Positions 8,563-16,984 of a DNA stretch of 64,000 nucleotides are shown here, piece after piece. The notes beneath the pieces were generated by a model. That model saw nothing but the letters and a program-made list of their open reading frames with translations. It made no database searches and had not been told where the DNA came from. Numbering within the stretch: position 1 is the stretch's first letter; each line of letters opens with the position of its first letter. Source of the stretch: Lysobacterales bacterium (GTDB lineage: Bacteria; Pseudomonadota; Gammaproteobacteria; Xanthomonadales; Xanthomonadaceae). The DNA is taken from positions 310,001 to 374,000 of the forward strand of contig JADCRD010000003.1 of NCBI GenBank assembly GCA_014946745.1. Direction: 5' to 3'. Made by a program: the position numbers and the translations under genes.

Positions 8563-9156
8563 ATGCCGATCCTCCTTGCTCGCTGGATCTCCAGCCTTTG
8601 GCATCCCCTGCTCTCGATCACGGTGTCGGTGCTGTGGGCGGCACTGCGCTCTGGCGACCTTGCGGCGGGGCGCAGCAGCCTCTTGGGCGCGCTGGCCTTG
8701 CTGGCCGTCGTGCTCGGCTTCCTGGTCTGGCAGACCCGCCGCGGCGGCTGGAGCCACATCGATGCCAGCCAGCCCAAGGAACGACGCAGCCTCAATCGCT
8801 TTCTGCTGATCGGCCTCGCCGTCGGCAGCGTCGCGGCAGGGCTTTCGGGTGCCCCGGAGTTGGCTTCGGCCCTGGGCGTCGTCGCTGCCTGCCTGGCCGT
8901 CGTCCTGGTCAGCGCGCGCTGGCTGAAGATTTCGCACCACTGCCTGTTCGCGGTGCTGCCCTTGGCCTGGCTGTGGCCCTCCGCACTGGCCACAGCGGTG
9001 TTCACGGCGATGGCCCTGCTGGTCGCGGCCTCACGTCTCCGCCTGCGCAGACACACCCGGGCGGAAGTGGCCTGCGGGCTCGTGCTGGGCGCGGTGGCGG
9101 CGCTCGTTCTGATTCTGGTTTCGCCCGCTCTGACGACGCTCAAGCCCTTGAGCTGA
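8563..9156 (+). CDS. PAP2-like membrane protein
   Basis: 197 aa from the ATG at 8563. Upstream in-frame codons are repeat DNA, so that start was rejected. About five to six hydrophobic helices are visible. The C-terminal half has a pattern like the PAP2 phosphatase superfamily: a K-x-S-H-H stretch (WLKISHHC), then SRLRLRRHTRAEVACGLVLG, which resembles the SR-x5-H-x3-D motif with E in place of D. The classic N-terminal KX6RP motif is not obvious, but WSHIDASQPKERRSLNRF sits where it would be. If active it would act on a lipid or undecaprenyl phosphate at the membrane; with altered residues it may be non-catalytic. Confidence 0.7.
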   Translation: MPILLARWISSLWHPLLSITVSVLWAALRSGDLAAGRSSLLGALALLAVVLGFLVWQTRRGGWSHIDASQPKERRSLNRFLLIGLAVGSVAAGLSGAPELASALGVVAACLAVVLVSARWLKISHHCLFAVLPLAWLWPSALATAVFTAMALLVAASRLRLRRHTRAEVACGLVLGAVAALVLILVSPALTTLKPLS

Positions 9157-9397
9157 GCTGCGGTGCAGGCGCGTCGCGCAACCACGGTGCACGGCCTGCG
9201 CCACTGCCGGTAGCGGTCTCGACGTCTCGCTGGCGGGTCCTCAAGCTGCTGTTCAAGGCGGGCACTTGCCCGCTTGTGCTGCTCGCTGAACAGAGCTGCG
9301 CCAAGCGGCTCTTCGGTGTCAGCCTGCGATCTGGGGGTCATTGCCCTGCAATCTCGCGCAGGCAGGCTGCACAAAGCTTTGCGCCAGCCCGACCCCG

Positions 9398-10732
9398 ATG
9401 ACCGCCGACCCGCTTGTTCGCATCGTTCTCTCCTGTACGGCTGCCCGCGCAGCGTTCACACAGCGTGCTCGCACCCGCGCACTGCTGGCCGTGGTGCTCT
9501 CCCTGCTGTCAGCTTTGGCGCAGGCTCAGCCGCTGCGCATCCATGGTTCCAACACGGTCGGCGAGCGGCTCATGCCCGCTCTGGTCGAGGCGTGGCTGAG
9601 CGAGCAGGGCCACAGCGGTCTGCGGCGCGAGCCGCAGGCGCTGGACGAGCTGCTGATCCATGCCGGCGACGGCGTCAGCGTGCAGCTGCACTCGCACGGC
9701 AGCTCCACGGGATTTGCCGATCTCGCCGGCATGCGCGCCGATCTGGCGATGTCCTCGCGGCCGATCACCGAGGCCGAGCGCGCGCAGCTGGGCGAGGTGC
9801 GCGAGGTGGTGATCGCGCTCGATGGCCTCGCCGTCATCGTGCATCCCAGCAGTCCGCTGCGGCAGATCGAGCTGCGCGACCTGCGCCGGGTGTTCGCCGG
9901 CGAGTTCAGCGACTGGTCGCAGCTCGGCCGCAGCGCGGGCCGCATCGCCCTGCATGCGCGCGATGACCGCTCCGGCACCTACGACACCTTCCGCAGCCTG
10001 GTGCTGGGCAGCGCGCCGCTGTCGCTGCGGGCGCTGCGCTACGAAAGCACCGAGGCGCTCGCGGCCGCGGTGGCGCGCGATCCGAACGCGATCGGCTTTG
10101 TCGGCCTGGCGGGGGTGAAAGGGGTGCGTGCGCTGGCGGTGGCCGATGGCGCGCTGCCGCGCGAGCCCAGTGCGCGCGAAGTGGCGGTGGAAGACTACGC
10201 ATTGGCGCGGCGGCTGTTTCTGTACGCGCCGGCGCGTGAGGACGGGCGTCTGGAGTCGCTGCTGGCCTTCGTGCTCTCGGATGCGGGTCAGCGCATCGTC
10301 GAGGGCACCGGCTTCGTCTCGCAGCGCGTGCAGGCGTTTGCGCCGGAGCTGGCCGCGGATGCGCCTGCCAACTATCGCCAGCTGGTGCAGGGCGCGCGCC
10401 GGCTCTCGCTCAATCTGCGTTTCGACGAAGGCAGCATCGCGCCCGACAGCAAGGCGCTGGCGGATCTTGAGCGCCTGGCCGAGTTCATGCGGCAGCCCGC
10501 GCAGCAGGGACGCTTCCTGCTGCTGGTCGGCTTCGCCGATGCCGGCGAAGTGACTCCGCTGCAGGCTGAGGTTCTGAGCAACGATCGCGCCGATCAAGTC
10601 GCCGATCGCATGGAGGCGCTCGGCCTGCGCCCGCGCAGCGTTCGCGGCCTCGGCGGCCAGCTGCTGCTCTCCGCCGACGACAGCCCGCGCGGCCGCGCGC
10701 GCAATCGGCGCGTGGAAGTGTGGTTGCGTTAG
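9398..10732 (+). CDS. PstS-like substrate-binding protein fused to OmpA C-terminal domain
   Basis: 444 aa from the ATG at 9398; an in-frame TTG at 9341 gives a poorer start. A signal peptide ends near A43 (SALAQA). Residues ~44-310 are a phosphate-binding-protein-like domain with GSNTVGERLMPALVEAW and RSGTYDTFRSLVLG, the latter being the loop that contacts phosphate in PstS relatives. Residues ~325-444 form an OmpA-like peptidoglycan-binding domain, with NLRFDEGS, GFAD, NDRADQVADRMEALG and a final RNRRVEVWLR. The product is probably a periplasmic anion-binding protein tethered to peptidoglycan, not a classic ABC-transporter component; no pst genes adjoin it. A truncated copy lies at 18911-19088. 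The stop is directly followed by the 155-bp element. Confidence 0.85.
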   Translation: MTADPLVRIVLSCTAARAAFTQRARTRALLAVVLSLLSALAQAQPLRIHGSNTVGERLMPALVEAWLSEQGHSGLRREPQALDELLIHAGDGVSVQLHSHGSSTGFADLAGMRADLAMSSRPITEAERAQLGEVREVVIALDGLAVIVHPSSPLRQIELRDLRRVFAGEFSDWSQLGRSAGRIALHARDDRSGTYDTFRSLVLGSAPLSLRALRYESTEALAAAVARDPNAIGFVGLAGVKGVRALAVADGALPREPSAREVAVEDYALARRLFLYAPAREDGRLESLLAFVLSDAGQRIVEGTGFVSQRVQAFAPELAADAPANYRQLVQGARRLSLNLRFDEGSIAPDSKALADLERLAEFMRQPAQQGRFLLLVGFADAGEVTPLQAEVLSNDRADQVADRMEALGLRPRSVRGLGGQLLLSADDSPRGRARNRRVEVWLR

Positions 10733-10884
10733 CAGGCTGTTGAAAAACAGCCTGCTGGCCCGGCCAGGGATGGCCGGGACGACGAAGCAGGCGCGTCAGC
10801 GATGGATGCGTCCTGAGGCGGTACGGACCTGCGCCGGACCGCCGACTTGGAAAACTCCCCGGAAGGGAGTTTTTCAACAAGCTG
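10733..10884. repeat. 155-bp hairpin element, copy A
   Basis: Begins one base after the TAG of the PstS/OmpA gene. It contains three hairpins: CAGGCTGTT-GAAA-AACAGCCTG, CCCGGCCA-GGGA-TGGCCGGG, and AAAACTCCC-CGGAA-GGGAGTTTT followed by a further T, the last resembling a rho-independent terminator. Copies B (20789-20941) and C (56809-56962) are in the opposite orientation and match along the whole length with scattered substitutions. No coding capacity, so this is a MITE/REP-like element. Confidence 0.9.
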
Positions 10885-11036
10885 CCAGGGCAAGGCGTAA
10901 GAGTTCAGCGTTGTCGCGCGACAGGAGTGCGCGCTGGCGGCGGGCGTCTCCGCGATCAGGTCGCGGCGGTCGGCGATCGGCCGCAAGTGCCCGACAGGAA
11001 CGGCCTGCCGCCTCGCGCTGCGGCGCGCGCACCCGT
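10885..11036. other. Intergenic remainder with no recognised feature
   Basis: Together with copy A of the hairpin element this fills the 304-bp gap between the PstS/OmpA gene and the NTF2-like gene. I see no gene, promoter or terminator in it that I can support. Confidence 0.6.
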
Positions 11037-11465
11037 TCAGCGCGCGGTGTCCTCGGCGAAATCCGAGACGTGTTCGTCCACCGCCTTCCATTGGCCCGCC
11101 TCGCGGCGCAGCACCAGAGTGAGGTACTCGCCGCCGGTCTCGTCGCCCTTTGTCCAGTGGATCCGCCCGACGGCGACTGCGAGATCGCCGGCGACATGAA
11201 TGCGTTCGAGCCGGGTCGACATGGCGGTGATCGCGGCATGGTCCATGGCCGCGAATTCAGCCAGCGCCGCGGCGCGATCCTTCACCGCGCCCTCGACCAC
11301 CCCCCGATAGTCAGCGGCGAGCAGGGTCTCGACGGCCTGGGTGTCGCCCGTCTGGTAGGCGCGGTCGTAGGTGGCGACGAAGGCACGGATGGCGGTGTCG
11401 TCGTTGGCGTGAACGTTGACCCCGGCACACAGCAGGCCGGCGAACAGCAGCGGAATCCTCTTCAT
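11037..11465 (-). CDS. Secreted NTF2-like (SnoaL/DUF4440) protein
   Basis: 142 aa. Start taken at 11465 because it opens a clean signal peptide (MKRIPLLFAGLLCAGVNVHA) and has GAGGAG 7-8 nt upstream; the longer in-frame ORF lacks these. The mature part has the cone-like NTF2 layout: helices IRAFVATYDRAYQTGD, LLAADYRGVVEGAVKDRA, then strands RLERIHVAGDLAVAVGRIHW, EYLTLVLRREAGQWKAVDEH. DUF4440 family members bind small ligands or act as accessory folds, so the ligand is unknown. It is monocistronic and not obviously linked to its neighbours. Confidence 0.8.
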   Translation of the reverse strand: MKRIPLLFAGLLCAGVNVHANDDTAIRAFVATYDRAYQTGDTQAVETLLAADYRGVVEGAVKDRAAALAEFAAMDHAAITAMSTRLERIHVAGDLAVAVGRIHWTKGDETGGEYLTLVLRREAGQWKAVDEHVSDFAEDTAR

Positions 11466-12256
11466 GCTGCGTCTCCTCGGTGGGTGCCGCGAGTGGCACC
11501 CTTGAGACAACGCAGGAACGCGCATCCCGGGATCACGAGGCGCCGGCTTCGCGCACCGCCCGCCAGTGTTCGACGCACTGATCGGCTTGCTGGGCAACCG
11601 CTGTGCTGACCCCGAGCGTGGCGAGAACCGCGGTGACGGGGTCCGTGCCGATGCGCCGCGGGATCGTCGAGACAGCCTGTGCTCCGCTGCTGCAGACGCA
11701 TATCGATCCGTGACCGTTTGGCATCCACCCACACCCGGCCGCCGCGCGCTGCCCGGGCCTGCAGGAAATCATCGCCGATCGCGCGGCTCACCCCTCGCGG
11801 CCCGACTCCGGAAGCCCTGCAGGGCCAGTCCAGAAGGCGCTGGTCCGGACGCACTCGCGCTGGATCAAGCACGTGCGTGCTCGATCGGCGAGCGCCCTCG
11901 GTGGCGGGCGGCAGCGCTGAGCGCGCGAAAGAACCAGCCGCCCACTGCGGCCACCTCTGGACGTTCGTGCCTGCGGCGCGCGACGCGAGTTCTACGTTCA
12001 TTTGATTCACCAAACTCGCTTGTCCTCGCGTAGTCCGCTTTGCCACGAACGCTCTGACTCGCCCTCGCTACGGTGTCCGGGTCATCCCACAGGTCTGGGA
12101 ACGGGCGCTATCCGCGACTGCAGCGCAGCGGTCGAGGGCATTCCGCCCTTCGCAGGGGTGAAGAGCGGCCGCCGGACTGTTCGGCAACCGTCGCACGGAA
12201 TCTCGACGTCGCGACAAGGTCGCTGCACACTCCCGTCCATCGCGCTGCGGGAGGGA
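11466..12256. other. Gap without a supported gene
   Basis: About 790 bp. ORFs on both strands (for example 11462-12046 on the minus strand) are Arg/Ala/Pro-rich and look like frame noise. A short minus-strand reading ending at 11533 has a more protein-like tail (AVLATLGVSTAVAQQADQC) and could be a gene remnant, but I cannot support it. A 25-bp palindrome, GGATCAAGCAC-GTGC-GTGCTCGATC, lies at 11862-11886. The last ~200 bp should hold the promoter of the ECF sigma gene. Confidence 0.55.
11862..11886. repeat. GATCNAGCAC palindrome, copy 1
   Basis: Imperfect inverted repeat GGATCAAGCAC / GTGCTCGATC around GTGC. Similar sequences lie at 44507-44532 and 49663-49688, all intergenic, suggesting a small dispersed palindrome family. 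Copies are degenerate, so family membership is tentative. Confidence 0.5.
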
Positions 12257-12814
12257 ATGCGGGTGGACGCCGAGATCACCGAGCTGCTGCGTCAGCACCA
12301 CGCCGGCGACCGCGCCGCCTTCGATCGACTGCTGCCGCAGGTCTACGCCCAGCTGCGCCAGATCGCTCGCCGGCAGCTGCAGCGCTTCGGCGCCACGCCC
12401 ACCCTGCAGGCCACGGAACTGGTGCAGGAGGCCTACCTGCAGCTGGTCGAGGAATCCGGCGTGGCCTGGCAGGACCGCGGCCACTTTTTCGCGGTCTGCG
12501 CGCGCGCGATGCGGCGGATCCTGGTCGATGCCGCGCGTCGCCGCGGCGCGCTGAAGCGCGGCGGCGATCAGCAGTTAGAGGAACTGTTGCCCGACAGTGG
12601 CTCGGTGGAGGCCATCAGCACCCATGTGCTGGCGCTCGACAGCGCGCTGGGCCAGCTGCAGCAGATCAACCCGCGGCTGGTTGCCCTGATCGAATGCCGC
12701 TACTTCGCCGGCATGAGCGAGCCCGAAGCCGCGCTCGCCCTGAACGTGCCCCTGCGCACCCTCCAGCGCGACTGGCTGCGGGCGCGGGTGTGGCTGCAGC
12801 GGGCGCTGGGATGA
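12257..12814 (+). CDS. ECF-type sigma factor of the kinase-linked (TIGR02999/ECF43-like) class
   Basis: 185 aa from the ATG at 12257. The GTG at 12263 is an alternative that would sit better behind the GGGAGGGA at 12249-12256. Sigma-2 is QVYAQLRQIARRQLQRFG to RAMRRILVDAARRR; sigma-4 includes LIECRYFAGMSEPEAALALN. In region 2.2 the usual acidic DAED-type stretch is replaced by LQATELVQEAY, with T53 at a position that related kinase-paired sigma factors use for activating phosphorylation. The stop overlaps the start of a Ser/Thr kinase gene by 4 nt. Control by phosphorylation in place of an anti-sigma factor is inferred from the family and this coupling. Targets may include the secreted-protein genes downstream. 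Confidence 0.85.
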   Translation: MRVDAEITELLRQHHAGDRAAFDRLLPQVYAQLRQIARRQLQRFGATPTLQATELVQEAYLQLVEESGVAWQDRGHFFAVCARAMRRILVDAARRRGALKRGGDQQLEELLPDSGSVEAISTHVLALDSALGQLQQINPRLVALIECRYFAGMSEPEAALALNVPLRTLQRDWLRARVWLQRALG

Positions 12815-15621
12815 ACGCCGAGGCGGGCTTCGAGGAGGACGATCGCGCGCGTCTGGATGCCAAGTTCGACGCCCTGCTGGCGCTGGACCCGCCGGCCCGC
12901 GCCGCAGCCCTGCAGGTGGAGCGTCAGCGCGATCCGCGCATGGCGGATGCGCTCGACGCGCTGCTCGCCGAAGCCGCTGCCCTGGGGTCCGACTCGTTCG
13001 CGCTGCCCCCTTCCTCGCAGCTGTGGCGGGTGCTGCTGGATGACGTCGCCGACGCCGAGCCGGATCCGCTGGGTGGGTCTCTGTCCGGCGAAGCCGCGTT
13101 GCAGCAGGTCGGCTGCTGGCGCCTGCTGCGCGAGCTGGGCCGCGGCGGCATGGGCAGCGTCCATCTGGGCGAGCGCCGCAGCCACGGTTTCGTCCAGCGC
13201 GCCGCGGTCAAGCGGCTGCATGCCGGCATCGACTCGCAGGAGTTCCTGCGCCGCTTCGAGCTTGAGCGGCGCATTCTCGCGGAACTCTCGCATCCCGGCA
13301 TCGCCCGGCTGATCGACGGTGGCGAAGACGCGCAGGGCCGGCCTTACCTGGTCATGGACTACGTGGACGGGCAGGCGATCGACCGCCACTGCGACGCGGA
13401 CCGACTCGGCATCGAGGCGCGGGTGGCGCTGTTCCTGCAGGCGCTGGAAGCGCTGGCGCACGCGCATCAGCAGGGCGTTCTGCACCGGGATATCAAGCCT
13501 TCCAACCTGATGGTGGACAGCGCAGGGCGGGTGCGTCTGCTCGACTTCGGCATCGCCAAGCCGCTGCAGGCAGCGGCTGCCAATGATCTGGCAACGGCGA
13601 CCGGCCTGCGCCTGCTGACGCCGCAGTACGCCAGCCCGGAGCAGCTGCTTGGCCAGCCCATGGGTGTGGCGTCCGACCTGTATCAGCTCGGCCTGCTGCT
13701 GTACCAGCTGCTGTGCGGTTGCCCGGCCCAGCAGCCGGTGGATCCCAGCCCTGCCGCCCTGCAGCGCGCGGTCTGCGAGCAGCTGGCGCTGCCCCCCAGT
13801 CGACGCTTTCGGGAGGGCGAGGATGTACTGGCGCGGGCGCTGGCACGCGCGAGCAGCCCGCGCGCACTTGAGCGACGGCTGCGCGGCGATCTCGACCGGA
13901 TAGTACTGATGTGCCTGCGCAAGGAGCCCTCGGCCCGCTACCCCGACGTGCCAACACTGGCCGAAGACCTGCGGCGCTGGCAGCACGGGCTGCCGGTGCT
14001 GGCGCGCGCACCCGGCCGGCTTTACCGCGCACGCCGCTTCCTGGCCCGGCATCCGATCGAGTCAAGCGCGCTGCTTCTGCTGGTTCTGCTGCTGATCGGA
14101 TACGGAGTGCAGCTGCGCGATCAGGCCCGCGCGCTGGCGGCGGAGCGTGATGCGGCGGATGCCCAAGCGCTGCGCGCCGAGCGCGTCAAATCGATGTTGC
14201 TGCAGCTGTTCGCCCAGGCCGACCCCGAGCGCAGCGGGCTGGCCGATCTGAGTGTGCGTGAGGTGCTCGCGCAGGGCCTCGCGCCCCTGCAGGCCGAGCT
14301 GGAAGCTGACCCCGGACTCTCTTTCGACCTGCGCCTGACCGTGGCAGAAGCCCAGCTCAGTCTCGGGCTGCCGGACGAGGCCTGGGCCGAGATCGAACGG
14401 GCCGGCGTGGCGGTGCCGGAGAACGTGCGCAGCCCGACGCAGCGGCTCCTGTGGTGGCTGCTGGCCGGGCGTGCCCAGTACGAACTGGGCGCCTATGCGA
14501 AGGCGCGCACCTTGCTCGAACAGGCTGCCGCTGCCACCGGGGGCGACTCCGCACCCACGCTGCGCGCCTTGCAGTGGGAGGCACGCAAGGCTTTGGGATG
14601 GGTCGAACTGTCGGACGGGCGGATCGAGCATGCCGATGCGCAGTTCACTGCGCTGCTGACAGAGATCGAAGCGCAGTCCGCGCTGCCGTCTGAGGCGCAG
14701 GCCGACACCCGTCTGGCCCTGGCCGGGATACTCAACAGTCTGGGCGCGGCGCGCCGTGCCGGCGGTCAGCTCGATTCGGCCACGCAGCTGCTGCAGCGCT
14801 CCAACGCGCTTCACGCGGAGCTGCTGCCCGCCGGCCACCCGGAGCGTATCCACGTCATCAACAACCTGGCGGTGCTGTATCGCAGCCGCGGCGACGAAGC
14901 GGCCGCTGAAGCGCTGTACCGGCAGGTGCTCGAAGACAGTCGCCAAGGCCGCGGCAGCCTGCATCCCGGAACGGCAACGATAATGAACAATCTTGCCCGA
15001 CTGCTGAAATCACAGGGCAAGCTGGACGAAGCGCTGGCGCTGCTGAAGCAGGCGCTGAAGATCCGCAGCGAGCGCTTGGGCGAAGCCCACCCCCTGGTGG
15101 CGATGACCCACAGCGACATCGGCTGGGTGCAGCACGACCGCGGTGAACTCGAAGCCGCGGACCAGCACTACCGGATCGCCCTCGATCTGTACCCCGCAGA
15201 CCACGCCTGGCGCGCTGCCACCGTGTTCAACCTCGGCCGCGTGTTCGAGGCGCGCGGGCAGCTTGCGCAGGCCGAGCAGCATTACCGCGAGGCGCTGCAC
15301 GACCAGCAGCGCCAGTACGGACCCGACCATGAGCGAGTCGGTATCGACCATCTGCATCTCGGCATCGTGATGCGCAAGCAGGGTCGGCTGCAGGAGGCCG
15401 CGCTGGAGCTCGACTCCGCTGCACGCGTCTTCGCTGCATCCCTGCCGGACACCCACGACCGGTTCGCACAGCTTTGGCTCGCCCAGGCCGATCTGGCCGA
15501 AGCGGACGGGCGCACCGCCGAAGCGCGGGACCTGCTGCAGCGCGCGTTGAGCCAGCGCGAGCGTCAGCTGGGGCCGGACGACGCCCGCACCGTGGCGGTG
15601 CGCATGCGACTGCGACCCTGA
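12811..15621 (+). CDS. Transmembrane Ser/Thr protein kinase with TPR repeats
   Basis: 936 aa. A ~100-residue N-terminal helical region is followed by a Hanks-type kinase (~104-375): glycine loop GRGGMGSV near 111, catalytic K134, HRDIKPSN with D227, DFG D245 and an ASPEQLLG activation segment. One membrane helix is at about 420-438 (LLLLVLLLIGYGVQL). The C-terminal part (~470-936) is a long helical TPR array, with repeats such as RIHVINNLAVLYRSRGDEAAAEALYRQVLE and later copies, probably extracytoplasmic. It is translationally coupled to the ECF sigma factor upstream, its likely substrate. The gene ends 6 bp before the stop of a convergent gene. Confidence 0.9.
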   Translation: MNAEAGFEEDDRARLDAKFDALLALDPPARAAALQVERQRDPRMADALDALLAEAAALGSDSFALPPSSQLWRVLLDDVADAEPDPLGGSLSGEAALQQVGCWRLLRELGRGGMGSVHLGERRSHGFVQRAAVKRLHAGIDSQEFLRRFELERRILAELSHPGIARLIDGGEDAQGRPYLVMDYVDGQAIDRHCDADRLGIEARVALFLQALEALAHAHQQGVLHRDIKPSNLMVDSAGRVRLLDFGIAKPLQAAAANDLATATGLRLLTPQYASPEQLLGQPMGVASDLYQLGLLLYQLLCGCPAQQPVDPSPAALQRAVCEQLALPPSRRFREGEDVLARALARASSPRALERRLRGDLDRIVLMCLRKEPSARYPDVPTLAEDLRRWQHGLPVLARAPGRLYRARRFLARHPIESSALLLLVLLLIGYGVQLRDQARALAAERDAADAQALRAERVKSMLLQLFAQADPERSGLADLSVREVLAQGLAPLQAELEADPGLSFDLRLTVAEAQLSLGLPDEAWAEIERAGVAVPENVRSPTQRLLWWLLAGRAQYELGAYAKARTLLEQAAAATGGDSAPTLRALQWEARKALGWVELSDGRIEHADAQFTALLTEIEAQSALPSEAQADTRLALAGILNSLGAARRAGGQLDSATQLLQRSNALHAELLPAGHPERIHVINNLAVLYRSRGDEAAAEALYRQVLEDSRQGRGSLHPGTATIMNNLARLLKSQGKLDEALALLKQALKIRSERLGEAHPLVAMTHSDIGWVQHDRGELEAADQHYRIALDLYPADHAWRAATVFNLGRVFEARGQLAQAEQHYREALHDQQRQYGPDHERVGIDHLHLGIVMRKQGRLQEAALELDSAARVFAASLPDTHDRFAQLWLAQADLAEADGRTAEARDLLQRALSQRERQLGPDDARTVAVRMRLRP

Positions 15622-15627
15622 ACCGAT

Positions 15628-16311
15628 TCAGCCGCAGGCCGGATCGAGCTGGATCTGAACGCGCCCACGGTTGTTGCCCTCGTTCGATTCCTTGACGCTG
15701 TCGTCGCTGTCGAGCTCGACCTGGACCCAGCTGCTACCGCCGGACAGCTGCACGTTCAGCTCGAAGGTCCGGGTCTCACCGGGCTCCAGCGCCGGTTGCT
15801 GCAGCACGCCGAGCGTACGGCCTGGGTGGCCTGAGGACCGCGACGGGCGCTGGCGCAGCACATGTCGCGTCGCCGCGCTGTCCTGCTGGCTGTCATTGAT
15901 CACGCCGATCTGAAGCGACAGCAGGCAAGTTCCGTTCACGACGGTCGCCGAGGGAATGTGCAGCTCACCGTCCCACGCACCCGTCTGCCCACCGAGGCGC
16001 AGCAGTGGCAGCAGCGCCAGGTCAGGCTTTGGGAACGACAGCTCCAGCGACTCGACGCGTTTGAGCTGGAGCTCGCCCTGACCGGGGCCTTCGGGGTCGG
16101 TGCAATTGGAGTAGGCCACGGTACCGCCCCCGGGGCGGGGGCAGTTCCTTGCCCCTGCAGCGGTCACCTCCGGCGTTGGCGTCGAGCTTGCCGTGCGCAC
16201 GGCGGGCACGACCGGTGCAGCGCTCGGCACGGTCTGGGCGGGCGCCACGGCGCTTGCCGCCGTCAGGGCGACGCCGAGTGGGAGAGACAGGAAGCGGGCG
16301 ACGATGCGCAT
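15628..16311 (-). CDS. Secreted CARDB-like protein
   Basis: 227 aa with a signal peptide (cleavage near APAQ, residues 24-26) and GAGGA 8 nt before the ATG. A Pro/Thr/Ala-rich linker precedes a region with cysteines (NCPRPGG, SNC). The second half reads as a CARDB/Ig-like adhesion fold: strands around CLLSLQIGVINDSQQDSA, PGETRTFELNVQLSG, and the characteristic ELDSDDSVKESNEGNNRGRV before the last strand. The function is probably cell-surface binding. It is convergent with the kinase gene and may belong to the sigma/kinase regulon, which is a guess from position. Confidence 0.75.
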   Translation of the reverse strand: MRIVARFLSLPLGVALTAASAVAPAQTVPSAAPVVPAVRTASSTPTPEVTAAGARNCPRPGGGTVAYSNCTDPEGPGQGELQLKRVESLELSFPKPDLALLPLLRLGGQTGAWDGELHIPSATVVNGTCLLSLQIGVINDSQQDSAATRHVLRQRPSRSSGHPGRTLGVLQQPALEPGETRTFELNVQLSGGSSWVQVELDSDDSVKESNEGNNRGRVQIQLDPACG

Positions 16312-16984
16312 GCTGAGGTCCTCGCAGTGGATTGGCTGGCGGCTTGGAGCACGAGCCCGGACCAGCGCCGGACACGCGCCGTCTGATCAAGGCCAGGATG
16401 AAGTTGAACAGACCTTCCCTAGTCGGATTCTCCCAGCCAAACCCGCCAGGCGGACAACTCGCTCGCTGTGTGGCGGGTTGCAAGTCTGCTCTGCGACCAA
16501 GGCCAGCGCTCGGCCCAGCTGCGCACGCGTCTGCGCGGCGATCGCGGTCTGATCGCAGCGATGTGCCCGCATAGGCCGCCGAAGCCGCGTTGAGTTCGCG
16601 GTCGAGGAGGCCCTGCAGCAGGCGCCGAGCCCATTCGAAGCGGCATCGCCGGCCGGGCGCGATCCCATCGCTCAGACCTGGATCGCGATCGAGGAACTGC
16701 TTCGGGTCGAGCGTGATGCAGGTGCGCCGCGGCTGGTGTTCATCGCAGGCAGGCAGCCGCAGCGGAGCGGCACCTGCCGACGCGATCCGCTTCGCAAGCA
16801 GCGCGCGAATCCAGCCACGGGTTCCCAACGTGCTCCAAAAGCGGCGATGGCAGTCGGGCAGAACACGAGATCGAAAAAAGTTGGCGGGGTTTTTCGGGCG
16901 TCTGCGACTACAGGCTCGGAGCAGGACGCAGCCGCTGGTGGCGTCCGCCTCCACCCCACTGTCTGCACACCAATGGAGCAGCCC
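16312..16984. other. Divergent intergenic region, no supported gene
   Basis: 673 bp between the CARDB protein and the 350-aa orphan protein. Long ORFs crossing it (for example 16022-17509 minus) are frame shadows of the flanking genes. A locally AT-rich part at 16870-16896 has the inverted repeat CGAAAAA...TTTTTCG with GTTGGCGGGG between its arms, about 100 bp upstream of the orphan gene; this is the most promoter-like stretch. Confidence 0.5.

Noticed and set aside
11462-12046. Possible 194-aa minus-strand gene
   Set aside because: Arg/Ala/Gly-rich with no recognisable fold; overlaps the start of the NTF2-like gene. A remnant cannot be excluded near 11533-11650.
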